A DNA stretch of 64,000 nucleotides from Scatophagus argus (lineage: Eukaryota > Chordata > Actinopteri > Scatophagidae): assembly GCF_020382885.2 (NCBI RefSeq), contig NC_058504.1:10592519-10656518 (forward strand), read 5' to 3'. A program made the position numbers and the translations under genes. Of the stretch, positions 11,900-23,597 are shown in pieces. Under the pieces are notes generated by a model. It worked only from the letters and a program-made list of their open reading frames with translations, was not told the origin of the DNA and made no database searches. Positions within the stretch are counted from its first letter, which is position 1, and each line of letters begins with the position of its first letter.

Positions 11900-13379
11900 G
11901 TTTCCTTCCCACCCACCTCTCCGTGGGGTTTCAATCACAGCTCAAAGGGCGCTGAGCTCACTGGCAGGACTGGTTTGACAGACGCACTGAAGAAATCGAT
12001 GGCAAAGAAACGTCGGTTAGCTTAGTTAGCCATAAAACACGCTCTGTTAGTAGCTTTCTCTCCGACTTGAGATGAACCATAAGGTTTCAATACCTGATAT
12101 ATATCTTATGGACGAGTTCATGTAACGTAAGAATTAAAATGTGACGCTGTTAGTCTCCTCAAACCCGCTCCCCAATCACGATCTCTGCTGTCGGACTAAA
12201 TCAAGTTTCTGCTGTTTAGGTGTTACGTGAAAATATATCCGCAGCGCAACAACCTACTGTGGTTCCGCTTGTAACATATCACATGGGTGACCAACCGTGT
12301 GCCTTTTTTAAAATACAGATCAAAAAAGTAGTTTTATTGTGGTTTTTACGTTATACTTGTGGATTATTAGTTAGATGTTAGTATTTAATGGACATATTTG
12401 TGAATATACTGCTTTCCTCTCTGCTTTATTTATGATAGCTTGACGCTAAAACACGTCCTGTTTACAGCGACCAAGATCCCAGGAGCGATGCTAGAAAATC
12501 TGGGCTCCCTAAAAGCATCTCATGTGCGTGTGTCCTAAGCATGTTCCTGACCCCTGTCAGCCTCCACCTCTTCTACATCTTTTCCCCCATTCAGGCCCCC
12601 TTCACCTTGATGTCAAAAATAATAGCATTTCAACATATCAAAAATAAAAAATAGCACTATTCTTTTAATATGTGAGTTGTCCGTTTAAACTATCATTTCC
12701 TACGTGCAGGTGAATGCAATTTTCTATAAACCACAGGAGCTGAATGTTTCATATTCCTCAGTCCTGCTAAGACCTTTTTACTACACCTATCTAATTCCTA
12801 ATATGTGTATCGCCAATATATGTTGTTGAAAAGTAGCCTGAAAAATGGATGCAGTTTTGTTATTAAAACAGGATTTATGTTACATCATCAAAATAAAATA
12901 TTGAATATCACACTCCTGAACATGAAGTTTAATAGCCTCATGGCCTAAATTCAGGGGTCTGTTGTACACATGAGATGTGCATAACTGTTTGTGTTGCATT
13001 AAGTAAAATGAAGATCCTCAGATGACAAGACACTGATGTTTTCTGAACTCTCCCAAACATCAGAAAATTTTATAGAATTTAGTTTAGAATATTCTCGCCC
13101 GTAGTCAGCTGGAATAGGCTCCAGCTCCCCCGCGACCCTGACGGATAAGCAGTATAGAAAATGGATGGATAGTTTATAATATGTTGCAATAAAGTGCCAT
13201 ATTACTGTCTTGGAGACCTACATGTAAGTGGATGTTTCAATAACTTGGTTACCTGTGTGACATTAAAAAAGCTCTCACTGCTGTTACCACACCCATGTGT
13301 GGATTGACAGCAGGTCCCTTCCCCCAAAGTTCAGACTTTAATCCCAGATAATCTCTGCATCTACCGAAAGCCTGCCATC
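11900..13379. other. Divergent intergenic region between zdhhc24 and the kizuna-like gene
   Basis: Holds both 5' ends. The zdhhc24 side (11900-12300) is moderately GC-rich; the middle is AT-rich. A LINE-type tail lies at 13090-13172. I see no coding exon here. Confidence 0.5.
13090..13172 (+). repeat. Fish LINE-type 3' end
   Basis: The blocks 'ggaataggctccagctcccc', 'cgcgaccctgacggataagc' and 'tatagaaaatggatggata' are the widely repeated 3' end of a fish non-LTR element (L2/CR1-like) with a GGAT-type tail. It is a 5'-truncated copy of roughly 80 bases. Confidence 0.75.
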
Positions 13380-16300
13380 ATGGCCGCATCTCAGGAGAAT
13401 TTACTGTCTCTGACCGGCAAGGATGGAAACACTTTCACAAAACAAAGAGAGCACAGTCTGAAGAAGAGGTAAGATCCTTCAATACTGCCATGGGACAGGG
13501 ACTTGGACCTTTTTTAATATATTCAGTGCAATAATCCCCCATCGCCTAGTGCAATACAGTAATAGTTCTTTTTGCTGCTAACTATTTAAAACTGTGAAAT
13601 TCTGTAGATCTTATCTTTTGTTACAACATGAATTTCCTCAGTTAGGGACAAATGGAGGCCTATCTTTTCTTATTTCTTATTTTACAATTATTATCATTCT
13701 TAAAAAAAAATAACATTATACTTCTACCAAGTTCTGTACAATTTGGCAATAACAAAGGCCCACAGTGTAATAAATAGGCTGGGTAAAGTTTATTTATTTT
13801 TATATAATATTCCTGAAATACTAAATACCTCCTATAGTATATATAGTGGTACTGTCCACTCAGGGGTTGTATATGAATGTGTGTGTGTGTCATGGGTTAC
13901 TGTGATGCTGTTTTGACACAGTGTCTTTCTCCTACAGGTTCGGCAGGCGAACGATGTTGCAAGCTGACGTTTCAACTCTTCAGGGTCATCAACATCTGTA
14001 AGTGCACAGACAAAATGCAACAAGATGCATGAAGTGAACATCATTATGTCTGCTGGTGTGAATGTTTTTAATCTGTGTGTGTTACCGGCAGCAGAGCGAT
14101 GCATCTGCTGCAGCACTGGCATGAGCTGAAGGAGAGAGAGCTCACAGCCCAGCAACACAACAGGCAGTTGCTGCAGCAGTTTGAGAAAGCCCAGGACACA
14201 GTGAGAGAGATGTTAACGCTCACTACCGCCATGAAAACTATTCGGGTGCTCAGACATAAAGAAAACACACACACACACACACACACATACATGGGAAATG
14301 CATTGCAAGAATTTAGGATGTAGCTCAGGAAAATGAGCCTGGCAAAGCACCTCTTTATTTGCCCTTTATGAAGCTGACTGTGGTGTTGAATCTTCCGCTT
14401 CATCATTGACCCCTCCAGATGGAGTATGAAAGGTATCTGGAGGAGAGCTCCCCCCGCTGGCAGCAGCAACTCAAGGAGAAAACACAGGCTGCTCAGAGAA
14501 AGGTACTGCACAACCAGTGTACAGTAGTCATTAATAATAATCGTAACCGTCTCTGCTCACCAAAGTAAAGATAAATTATGTTTCCATTTGTCAAAACAAT
14601 GTCCAGAAAGAACTTATGATTGTACATGTAAAACATTTTCTGTTGACCTTTTACTGCATGCTCTGCAGCTCTATTACTGCGCAAAAAAAATCTTTTACAG
14701 AAAATGGAGGAGTATCTGAAGTCACGTCTAAAGAACACAGAAGATCGAGTGACAAAGTGCTCAGCGGATCGACCTTTACTTCCACAAGGTTTTTCGCCCT
14801 TCTCGCTGACTTTGATATATTGTTGTATTTATTCTTGCATTGTAAAGGTGTATCAAAGTCCAGTGTGTGTCTTTGCAGGCTCTTCCACAAAGGCACAAAT
14901 AAATGCTGCACCGCAAAAGCACTACGACCAAAACAGCCACGTAGATTACAACCAGGACGGGTTCACTCATCTACCCTACATGCAGCCTTCCTGGCAGACC
15001 CACCCTCAGTCCCAGATAGAAAGGCTTCCCATCGGAGCGCACACTCAGTTTTCCTCCCGTGTCCCTCCGTCTTTCCTCCCACCGCCTATCTTCTCACACC
15101 CATTGCAGCCCCACCACCTCGCCTCCATGCCTGGTCATCTGCACTCTTGGTCTATGCACAATCCACCAGGCAGGGCCTCCCCGCAGCCCGACTACCCCTG
15201 GTCCTGGACTGCTAGTGCAGCTGGAATACATTCAGGTCGTGAGGCTCTGTGGGGTCATCTTTACACTGAGGAGCCTTCTCCTGAGAGAGAGGAGGCTGAG
15301 GCGAGCAGAGCATCGAGCTCAAAGAGAGAGAGAGATGGTGGTAGCAGGAGCAGTCACTTATCCCAGGAGCTGGACATCAGACCAGGTGGAGAAAGAAAAT
15401 ACGGTGCTCATCTGTGTGTGGGGGGTGATTTATCTTGTGCATTTATCTCCTCAAGCGATAGATGTTTTCTTTCATCACTAGTACGGGCTTTAATGTTTGT
15501 GCGTACGTGTTCACACTGTGCCCAGTTCGTCTGTCCGGTGGCCCTGCAGAGAGCAGTGAGAGCAGCATGGAGTCCAGTCAGGCGAGCAGAGAGAGGAGAA
15601 AGAAGAGAGGAAGATCGCAACGTACCTCCACAGACAGAGAAAGACGTTGCTCTCAGGAGTAAGTCGTGCTTCTGACCAGTGACTTTGCGTTTGTCACAGT
15701 CTGTATGCTTCCCATTTCTACTGCCCACTGCACCACCTGCACACAGTGTACACAAAATAACCAAAAATTAAGCTGCAACACACCAAAAGACCAGCTGGCA
15801 CTGAACTATAATTACAGCATTTGAATGGGATTACTAAAATAATCTCCAAAATAATCCCTTGTCACGCACATCGAATACTTTCTACAGGCCCGAACAGGTA
15901 AATCTATTTAGCAATTCACAATGGAAAAAAATGCAAATCTGAGGAAAGATTTATTTCGGAAGTTTTCTTGTTGACAACTCACAGACTGGAAACCACTGAT
16001 CAATGTTCTGCCTACCATATAAATCAACTAGTATATCTTACTCTTCATTTATTTCGATCCATCCTTCTCTCAGGTCATCTAGGACTTCCAGTGCCACCAT
16101 CACTGCTGCAGTCACTGTGGCCCAAAGCTCAGAAAGTGACGTCTCATCGGAAAAAGGCAGCACCAGCAATAGCAGGAGAAGGAGAAGAAGTAGTGCTGGG
16201 CTTGCTATTGGACCACCCAAGGCTGAGAAGGTGGTGATGGAAAGGACCAGGAGTGACAGAAACAACTCAGGGAGTCATGAAGAAGAGAGTCAGTCTACTG

Positions 16301-17452
16301 CTGAAGAGTCCAGGAGTCAAAAAGAAGGGGACCAAAGTCCTGACCACAAATCAGAGAGCTGCAGAGAGGAGTCAGGATCTCAGAGAGAAGAAGAAGAATC
16401 AGAAAGTGGTGGTGTGAAGATTGAAAGTGGAGGTGAAGACATGAGCAGCAGTTCTGAAGAAAACAGCGTAGAAGAAAAGGCTGAAAAAACGGAGCACAAC
16501 ATAGATCTCAAAGAGGGAGATGATGATGATGATGGCGACGGAAAAGAGGACAGTCGGAGAGATGAAGAGGACGACGAGAGAGATGCACAGGATGCTGATG
16601 TTTCTGACAGAAAGAGCACAACAGAAGAAGAGGAGACAGGAGCAGAGAAGGAGATGGAGGAGCAGCAGTCAGACGAGGCAGGTGACCAGGAAGTGAAGCC
16701 AGACAAGCTGAAGGACGAAGACAAAGGAAAACGGGGTTCTGCATCTTCTCCAGATGAAGAGGCGAGTGAGGATGAGAGTGAAGGACGGGCGGACAAAATG
16801 GAAGACGAGTCTGATGAAGAGGAGCAGGAGGGAGACACGGCGGGAGAACCAGAGGAGGAGAGAGATTCAGAGGACAGCATCATCGCGCCACAGAACAAGT
16901 AAGATAATTAAAGACCTCAGTGATCTTACTCACAAATGACGGCACACCAACTACATGCAATCTGTTGTTTTCAGATGTAAAAAGTTGCACATAATTCCTG
17001 AAGAGGAAAGAGAAGATGAATCTGAAGAAGAGGAGGAGGAGAGGAGCAAAACAGGACCCTCTGATGATGACTCAAACGAGTTCAGTGACGAGGATATTGA
17101 GCGCCGACTCGCACCTCAAGAACAATCACAGAGAAAAGAGTGAGTTGCTGTTTTTAGGTCTCTGATGGCAAAAAACACGCCCTGAAATACTCCTCTCACA
17201 TGACATTTATTTTATTTAAACAGAGAAAAGGAACTGAGAGCTGATGAGAAACCTAAAGGTACAGTACCATTACAACCACAAAATAGACTGTGTGTGTGTG
17301 TGTGTGTGTGTGTACAAAACCTGACTGATCTTTGCTCAATTTATTTTCCAGCAGTTTGTGACAAGGTGGAGATTTTTCAGGTGGAGCTGGACAGATCAGC
17401 AAACAAGAACCACTCAAGTGACTCTGAGGAGTTTGATCACTTTTATGACTGA
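13380..17452 (+). CDS. Kizuna-family (centrosomal) acidic coiled-coil protein
   Basis: Eleven exons join in phase into 746 residues: 13380-13468, 13938-13997, 14092-14245, 14419-14502, 14701-14788, 14879-15385, 15526-15658, 16074-16898, 16975-17139, 17224-17258 and 17352-17452. Residues about 50-145 are charged coiled coil (RQLLQQFEKAQDTVREML, MEYERYLEESSPRWQQQLKE). Residues about 160-330 are rich in Pro, His and Ser. The large 825-base exon is strongly acidic, Glu/Asp/Ser-rich with RRRRR and KSTT patches. The end is FSDEDIERRLAP, then SSDSEEFDHFYD and stop. The order coiled coil, long variable Ser/Glu region, S-DIE-LRP-like block and final DD/FYD tail parallels human KIZ, a PLK1 substrate that stabilises spindle poles. 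N-terminal similarity is weak, so kizuna is an inference. Exons 3 and 11 have NAGNAG acceptors; the donors of exons 3 (GTGCTC) and 5 (GTTTTT) are weak. Confidence 0.7.
14264..14287. repeat. (CA)n microsatellite
   Basis: About 12 CA units just after the weak donor of exon 3 of the kizuna-like gene. A matching (TG)n of about 12 units lies at 17289-17313 before its last exon. Confidence 0.9.
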
Positions 17453-17475
17453 ATGTGTCGGTCTGCCGAAAGGAG

Positions 17476-17481
17476 AATAAA
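17476..17481 (+). terminator. Candidate poly(A) signal of the kizuna-like gene
   Basis: AATAAA only 24 bases after the stop codon. A second AATAAA at 17674-17679 on the same strand lies beyond the candidate poly(A) signal of the opposing pola2 gene, so the longer transcript would overlap pola2. Confidence 0.5.
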
Positions 17482-17639
17482 GGACAGAACTTCCCTCACT
17501 CACGTAAACCAACTTCTGAAAAACGTCACATGTTGACTGCTTTGTTTTCTGGTCTTTGATTAAAGATCGTATCTAAATGTTGTGAAAAAACAAAAATCAC
17601 TTTGCATAACTCCACTGTACTTACATATGAAACAATTAT

Positions 17640-17645
17640 TTTATT
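17640..17645 (-). terminator. Candidate poly(A) signal of pola2
   Basis: AATAAA on the minus strand about 185 bases beyond the pola2 stop at 17829. It lies between the two candidate signals of the convergent neighbour. Confidence 0.5.
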
Positions 17646-17828
17646 TTAAGCCCATACACGTTTGTCATACAAAAATAAACCAAAAGTACAGCGAAATGTT
17701 TTAACATATTTTACATCAGCGTGTCTTCAGAGGACAGCATCCACAGCTGCTTGCAAACTGGTCCCGTTCCGGTCAGCGTCTGTTTTTTTTCTGTTCACTA
17801 CGAGCATCCAAAAGTCTTAAATTTCCTT

Positions 17829-20800
17829 TTAGATTTTCACCACCTGAGCAGTCAAACAGGGACTCACTCTCTCCCCATCCTCTGACGTAGCGCCGCGTTG
17901 AATGAGCAGCCTGCCGTAGGTCCCACCCACCTGGCCTTTGGTCAGCCGTCCGGGATTGACACATACGCAGCCGACCACATCCTGAGGATGCAGGCGGGTG
18001 GGATAAGACATAATTCCCAAATAATCAAACAAGGAAACACTCATCATCGTTTGTTTTGAGATTTTTGTCTACACAGAATTCTTCAAATAAATCTGATTTT
18101 TGGTTTCATCACTAAATTAAAGTGCAAAAATCTTAAAATATTGAACTTAAAGCTGCATTTCTTTCTTTCTTATTGGAAATGCATGTAATGACCGTTGACC
18201 GTGTAATAACCGGACTAAATGTTTGTGTAGAGGACGTGAACAGAAACAGGACTTCCGTACCTTCACAAAATAGCGCAACTCAGAGGGAATGATGAGAACG
18301 TCCGGGGTGACCGGCATCTGACCGAAGCTCTGGAACTTCTCATAATCCATGTTGACGTCCTCCACGGGCGGGTACAGCGGGTAGTAACTGCAAAGTGAAA
18401 ACACAAACGCAGGGTGGGGTCAATAATGTCGGACAGTCTTCAAGACAAAGAAGCACAAGCGAACTCTTTGACGACTCCTACCTCCTCTGGGTCAGCATGT
18501 GTTTCAGTATGCGTGAAAATCTGTCCGATCCAGTGCCACTGCAACACAACACATTTTCAATCGCAGTGCTGGCTTTCAATGAGATATATAATCAATACTC
18601 TGCCGCTTCTGGTGTTCTGAAGAAAACTCCCATAGAGAGAGTCAGCTTCAAAGACTTAATGAGAAATGAGGCTGCACAGTCTTCACAAAATAGTTGTTAT
18701 TTAATGGTTATCATAAGTAGGAAAATAGTCACATTCAAGGGTTTGAGTTTCGACTCGTATGAAGGCACAAAAATTTGTGATACAGTTTGATTAAGATAGA
18801 TAGAAAAATACTTTATTGATCCTGAAGGAAATTTAAGATTTCAGTAAAAGGTAGTGAGTAAACGTTTGTTATGGTTCTTTATCAAACTTAAGTTCTTGTT
18901 ATTCTGATCGATAATAAGAATGATAAGAAATATGTGCAATACATCCACATTTGCAGATAATGAGGAAACTTCAAGAGGCACATAATTTAAAAAAAAACAA
19001 AACCAAAAAACAAAACTGCAACTTTTCTCCTGGGACTGAAAGGGTTAACACATTTTCTCTCAAGTTCATTTCTACCTGAGCTCCACTGCTGGATGAAGAT
19101 ATGTGAAAATGATAAATGGCAATTTTAGCAAACGGACTTCCTTACCAGCTGATCTCCTCCGCGCCCATGTGGAACAGGATGTCAGTGGACGTTAAGCCGA
19201 AGGTCACCCCGTCGATCAGCAGGGTGCAGGGGTCAGGGACCAGGGTGACACGCTGCAGTGCGAGAAGAAACACACTATATGAGACCTGTGAAAGGCAAAC
19301 TTTGCTATTACAATGAGGCTTGCCGTGACTGCTCTCAAGCCTGCCAGTATACATATACGATCCCACAGTCGGGCTTCTGCGTGTCTGACCTGGGCCTGGT
19401 CCTTGCTGAGGTTTGGCAGGGAGAAGGGAGGCTGTGGGTAGATGAAATGGTGGTGGATGTCTCTCTGGGAGGGCACAAACACCAGGCGACACCCAACACT
19501 GGATAAAAGAAAACATTAGGCTTTGGTAAAGGTTTCTGATTGGGCCACATTACAAGGTACCAGGAGGAAAAGAAGAGTGAACAGTAAAAATCACAGCTAG
19601 GGCAGGTATGACTCTCACCTTTTGGTGCCATCCACAATGCTGTCGATACATCTTGAGAAAATGGCCTCAAATGTCTCAGTTACCTGAGCTTTCTATTTGA
19701 ACAACAGGTGGGGACAAAGATGGCCACACATTAACGATCAACCAACTTGACGTGAAGAGACGGACACAGGTCGATACATTACACCGAAGGAATTCACGTT
19801 GCCGTGTGCTGACTTTGTATGCGAAGGTTCAAATTAGTTTAAAAATGCTGAACATCAAAGTTTGGAGCAGCGGATACTGTGGGATAAAAACTCAAACTGA
19901 CCGTAAACAAACAAACATACCTCAATTTGTTCATGTTTGGAATCCACAAATGGGCCCAGCTAGAGAAGAGAAAGAAATAGGAAATTAAAATATAACATGC
20001 AGCCATGCGACAACAGGAAAAAGGCCTGATTGTAATACACAAACAAAGGAAGCTATACCAGCAGGCAGACATCAGGACGATCCCTGACAATGACACTGAT
20101 TAGGTCCAACAGAGGGTCAAAGGTCAGGCTCTCAGAGGGCGTGTACGGTCCACATGCCACCAGAACATTCAAAGGCTCTGCGATTACGCGAGACGACAGA
20201 CAAGAAGTGAGTGCAGAAAGAGAGAAAAGCCAAAACTTTAACAAAGCAGACTGCTCAGTCACTAACGTTACTGTTATTTAAAAGCTTCATATGTTTTCAT
20301 TTAATCACACCTTACCTTCATCAATCTCCATTTTCACCTCAGAAGCGTAGAAAGGAAGAGGAACTGCCTAAAAAAAAAGACAAGATTAATTCTGTTAATG
20401 GTCACAAACACTTCATAAATGAAAAGGCTGAGATACTTTGAGCTACTTAGTTTGTATTTTTAGTAAAGATGCTTATGTGGAGGATCTTTGTTTCTCTTTG
20501 CATGTCAGCACTTGTTAATTTATAGCTGACCTCATAGAGTTTGGAAGCCACCAGTTTTCTTCCCGTTGTGTTCATCCCCTCCATCACTACCACCTGAGGA
20601 AACAGAACAGACAGGGAGATGATTCTGTAGTTTCATTCACCACAGACGGGCACTTATTTACCAATCTGTTTTTTTTTACGTCGAATGGTTGTCAGAGTTC
20701 TCGGTCAGACACTGGGTGAGTCTCCGGCCCAGCTCCTTGGCATGCTCTGTTACTCTTGGTGGTCATATAACCTGCTGCACACACACTTCAGTGCACAGGC

Positions 20801-23597
20801 AAAGGAGAGCCCACCGCTCAGCACGTGCTCACTAACATGTGAAGATGTAATTCTCAGAGGAGCATCAAAGACATGTGAATAAAACTCAGCTAAAAAGAAG
20901 ACTCATCCATGGCTTGATCTGCCAAGACGATAAGTTTCCTTCTGCTCACCTGACCAGGAAACAAGGAGTACTGTTTTAACTCCGACAGGTCAACAGGTAC
21001 CACCTGACCGCCTTGCTCTGGTCCCGCCTCCAACAGAACCGACTGCGCATTCAGTTTGCCATTACTGTCACAGCAAACCTGACCCAACACTGTGATACTG
21101 TCCTACAGTTGAAGAGATGTAAACAGAACTCAGAAGTCAGGTAATACTTAATCACACAAATACGTTTCATACATTGTACCTTTTTTATTTAAGTATTTTT
21201 CTAGTATTAAATAGATGCACAGATTTAACATTTTCCTGCATTTCCCATGTTACACATTTCCCAAAAGTGCAACCTTTTCTACTAACCAGCTCTCAATTTT
21301 TCAGTAACTTTTGGAAACAACTCTGTACCTGGGCGGGCAGAGAGACTGGGGAGAACTCTTCGATGTTGAAGTGAGACCTGAGGCCTTCGCTGAGCTCCTC
21401 TATCTTCTCTGTCAGCACTGGGGAAAACATATAGACTGATGTTCAAATTCAAACTATGTGACATAATCATATGTGTTTCTATTTAGGGCGTAAAATTCCC
21501 ATTTAGGTCAAACCTGTTTAAATTGGCATTTAAGATGAAGAAGTGTCATGCCATGGGACAGACTGTATGACATTTATCAAGTCTGTGTGACTGCATTAAA
21601 AGCGAGACATCCACCACATCTGTACAGAGTGGAACCCGATGACCCCAGTTTGCACTTATTTGGTGTGTTCTACAACAGGATAGTAAAATATGAGACTCAT
21701 CCCTTCAAAGTACTTTCATAAATTCATACGTAGGCTCCTTTACCATTTCGAACATCGCGCAACCTCTGGAACATGTACTTGTAGCTGCAACGCAGGGAAT
21801 CTTCAGGCCCTTCCAGCAGCTCCAGCTGGACACCTGCACCAGGAGCCTTCCTGCCCGTCCAGCGAGTGCCCTGCACAGCCCCGAATGTGACCACCACTTC
21901 CCCTTTCCCGCCCCGCTGGCTGTACTTCTGTGACGGTGTTGCACTTTGAATGGGAGAGGGAAAGAAAGGCAGAGTCGAGTCACGGAGCAGCAAATGTCTC
22001 TCCTAACAACAGATTCCGTCTAGCGTTTAAAATTTGGTTTTCTGTTGCTATCATCACAGCCACATTACATAACGCCTTAAACCTAAATTTAAACAAAAAA
22101 TGTCTTGCTTGAATTAAAAAAAGTTTATCCTGCAAGATTTTTTGGTTTCTTATTACTACTATCCAACCTATGCTTGTTTAATTTTTCCAGCAGCGTGTGT
22201 TGTGTCCACATTGTTGCTGAGTACCTTGGAGAAAAGCTGGCAGGAGACAGCAGAAGGCCTGGACTGGCCAGCAAAGCTACACTTCTTTTTGAATGAGGGT
22301 GTTCAGGAGTGGTCAGTGCTCGCTTCTGAGAGCCCTGCGTTCAAACACACAACGTAGGGAACATTACTGAGTCACACTCACTGTATGGCCAGCAAATGAG
22401 TCCATCCTAGTTAATTTAGCAGACAGAGAACCACAGTCTGAAGTGACTGATTACCTTAGCAGGAGTTGAGTATGAATCCAGTAGATTCTCCTCCTCTTCC
22501 TCCATTTTGATTCTGAACAAAAAAAATGTCAAGGACAGTAACACAATGGCATCAAAAGACACTTACGATAGCCGTTCAGAGAAAGAAGCTGCTGCATAGT
22601 AAAGCAAGACGAGTTCACTGAGAAGGATACAAGTCCTGGTGTGAGTAGATGTCTCTGGTTCTGTTGTGAGTTTCTTCTTTTCTGAAGCTTTGCTTAGATT
22701 TAGTCTTCTTGTTTAACACCTGCAAAGAAAATGAACACACTGTAAATACTGTCCCATCTGCTGTCAGGACAGTGAATTGAAGCATTTATTGATGACTAGA
22801 GGACACACCAGCATCAATTTATTAAGTCCAAGTAAGTCCATACGTTCATGTTACCTCATGTTCAAACTGCTCCAGTGTGTCCATGGTGAGTATTAGTCCA
22901 TCTTTTCTGGTGCTGTAGGCCACCCACTCCGCCACCATATCATTTGTCTGTATCCTGTTACAGATACACTGCTCCACCACTGAGGGAGACATATGAGGGG
23001 AATGATGTATGTAAATGTACTGCATTATCACTGTGGGAACCATAACTGTGACATTACCATGAATGAATATATGGAAAATTGACACTGGAGGATAACTACA
23101 GCTAAAAACTACTAAAACTACATTTTAAATGTGCATTATCACTCTGAACTGAGCATGTTTAAATCAAACGTGAACATGATTAAAGATACGTTTCTGCAAA
23201 TCTGTAAATTACAGATGATTAACATCGATGTGATGTAAATGTTTCACCTGCAGTTACTAAAAATAAACAACACAAAAAGTTAATATCACAGGACAGTGCG
23301 AGTAAGCCTTTACAAAATAGTATAAACACTGTACATACGATGTAGGACAATCACGACCTCATAGCAGATGAGACTACAGATCACAAAGAACAAAAACGTG
23401 CCAGTCCAGTCACGTAATGCTACACTTTGTTGTGGCTGCTGAGGTTATGATAATCTACGGTACTGAAAAGGATTAGCATCCCACTGACATATAGCAGGTC
23501 TTAGCTACTTACTCTTGTCGAGGACGTTGTCATCTTGGCAGGGTACGTCGAACGTTTCCAGCTCCGCTTTTAGGCTCTCTCCGGTTACGAGTGCCAT
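17829..23597 (-). CDS. pola2: DNA polymerase alpha subunit B
   Basis: Eighteen exons, all in phase, give 599 residues (human 598): 23513-23597 (ATG), 22855-22979, 22631-22719, 22455-22512, 22225-22334, 21744-21943, 21329-21417, 20950-21102, 20531-20593, 20316-20367, 20059-20177, 19921-19959, 19619-19683, 19390-19498, 19146-19252, 18482-18538, 18261-18387 and 17829-17981. The product is the noncatalytic B subunit that tethers primase and the catalytic subunit in the pol alpha-primase complex during replication initiation. Visible landmarks: N-terminal helical domain, a Ser/Pro/Thr linker with LLLSPASFSP, SATPSQKYSQRGGKGEVV, an OB-fold region (VLGQVCCDSNGKLNAQSV), VACGPYTPSESLTFDPLLDL and LGPFVDSKHEQIE of the inactive phosphoesterase fold, VFGLTSTDILFHMGAEEIS-type text, SYYPLYPP, PVTPDVLIIPSELRYFVK and CVCVNPGRLTKGQVGGTYGR. 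The match to vertebrate POLA2 is end to end with no break. Confidence 0.97.
18790..18838 (-). repeat. LINE/SINE-type tail in a pola2 intron
   Basis: The text 'agatagatagaaaaatactt' followed by 'tattgatcctgaaggaaatt' is the reverse of the familiar fish retroposon 3' end that carries 'ggatcaataaagta(tcta)n'. Short, 5'-truncated copy. Confidence 0.65.

Noticed and set aside
11900-11938. Upstream extension of zdhhc24 (IETPRRGGWEGN)
   Set aside because: The upstream codon at 11938 is GTG, not ATG; the ATG at 11899 has a good context and fits the family start.
11573-12025. 150-codon plus-strand open frame
   Set aside because: Antisense to the first exon of zdhhc24, whose minus-strand product is clearly recognisable.
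16380-16898. 172-codon minus-strand open frame, Ser-rich
   Set aside because: It is the antisense of the Glu/Asp-rich exon of the kizuna-like gene; GAG/GAA/GAT repeats give Ser/Leu codons without stops on the other strand.
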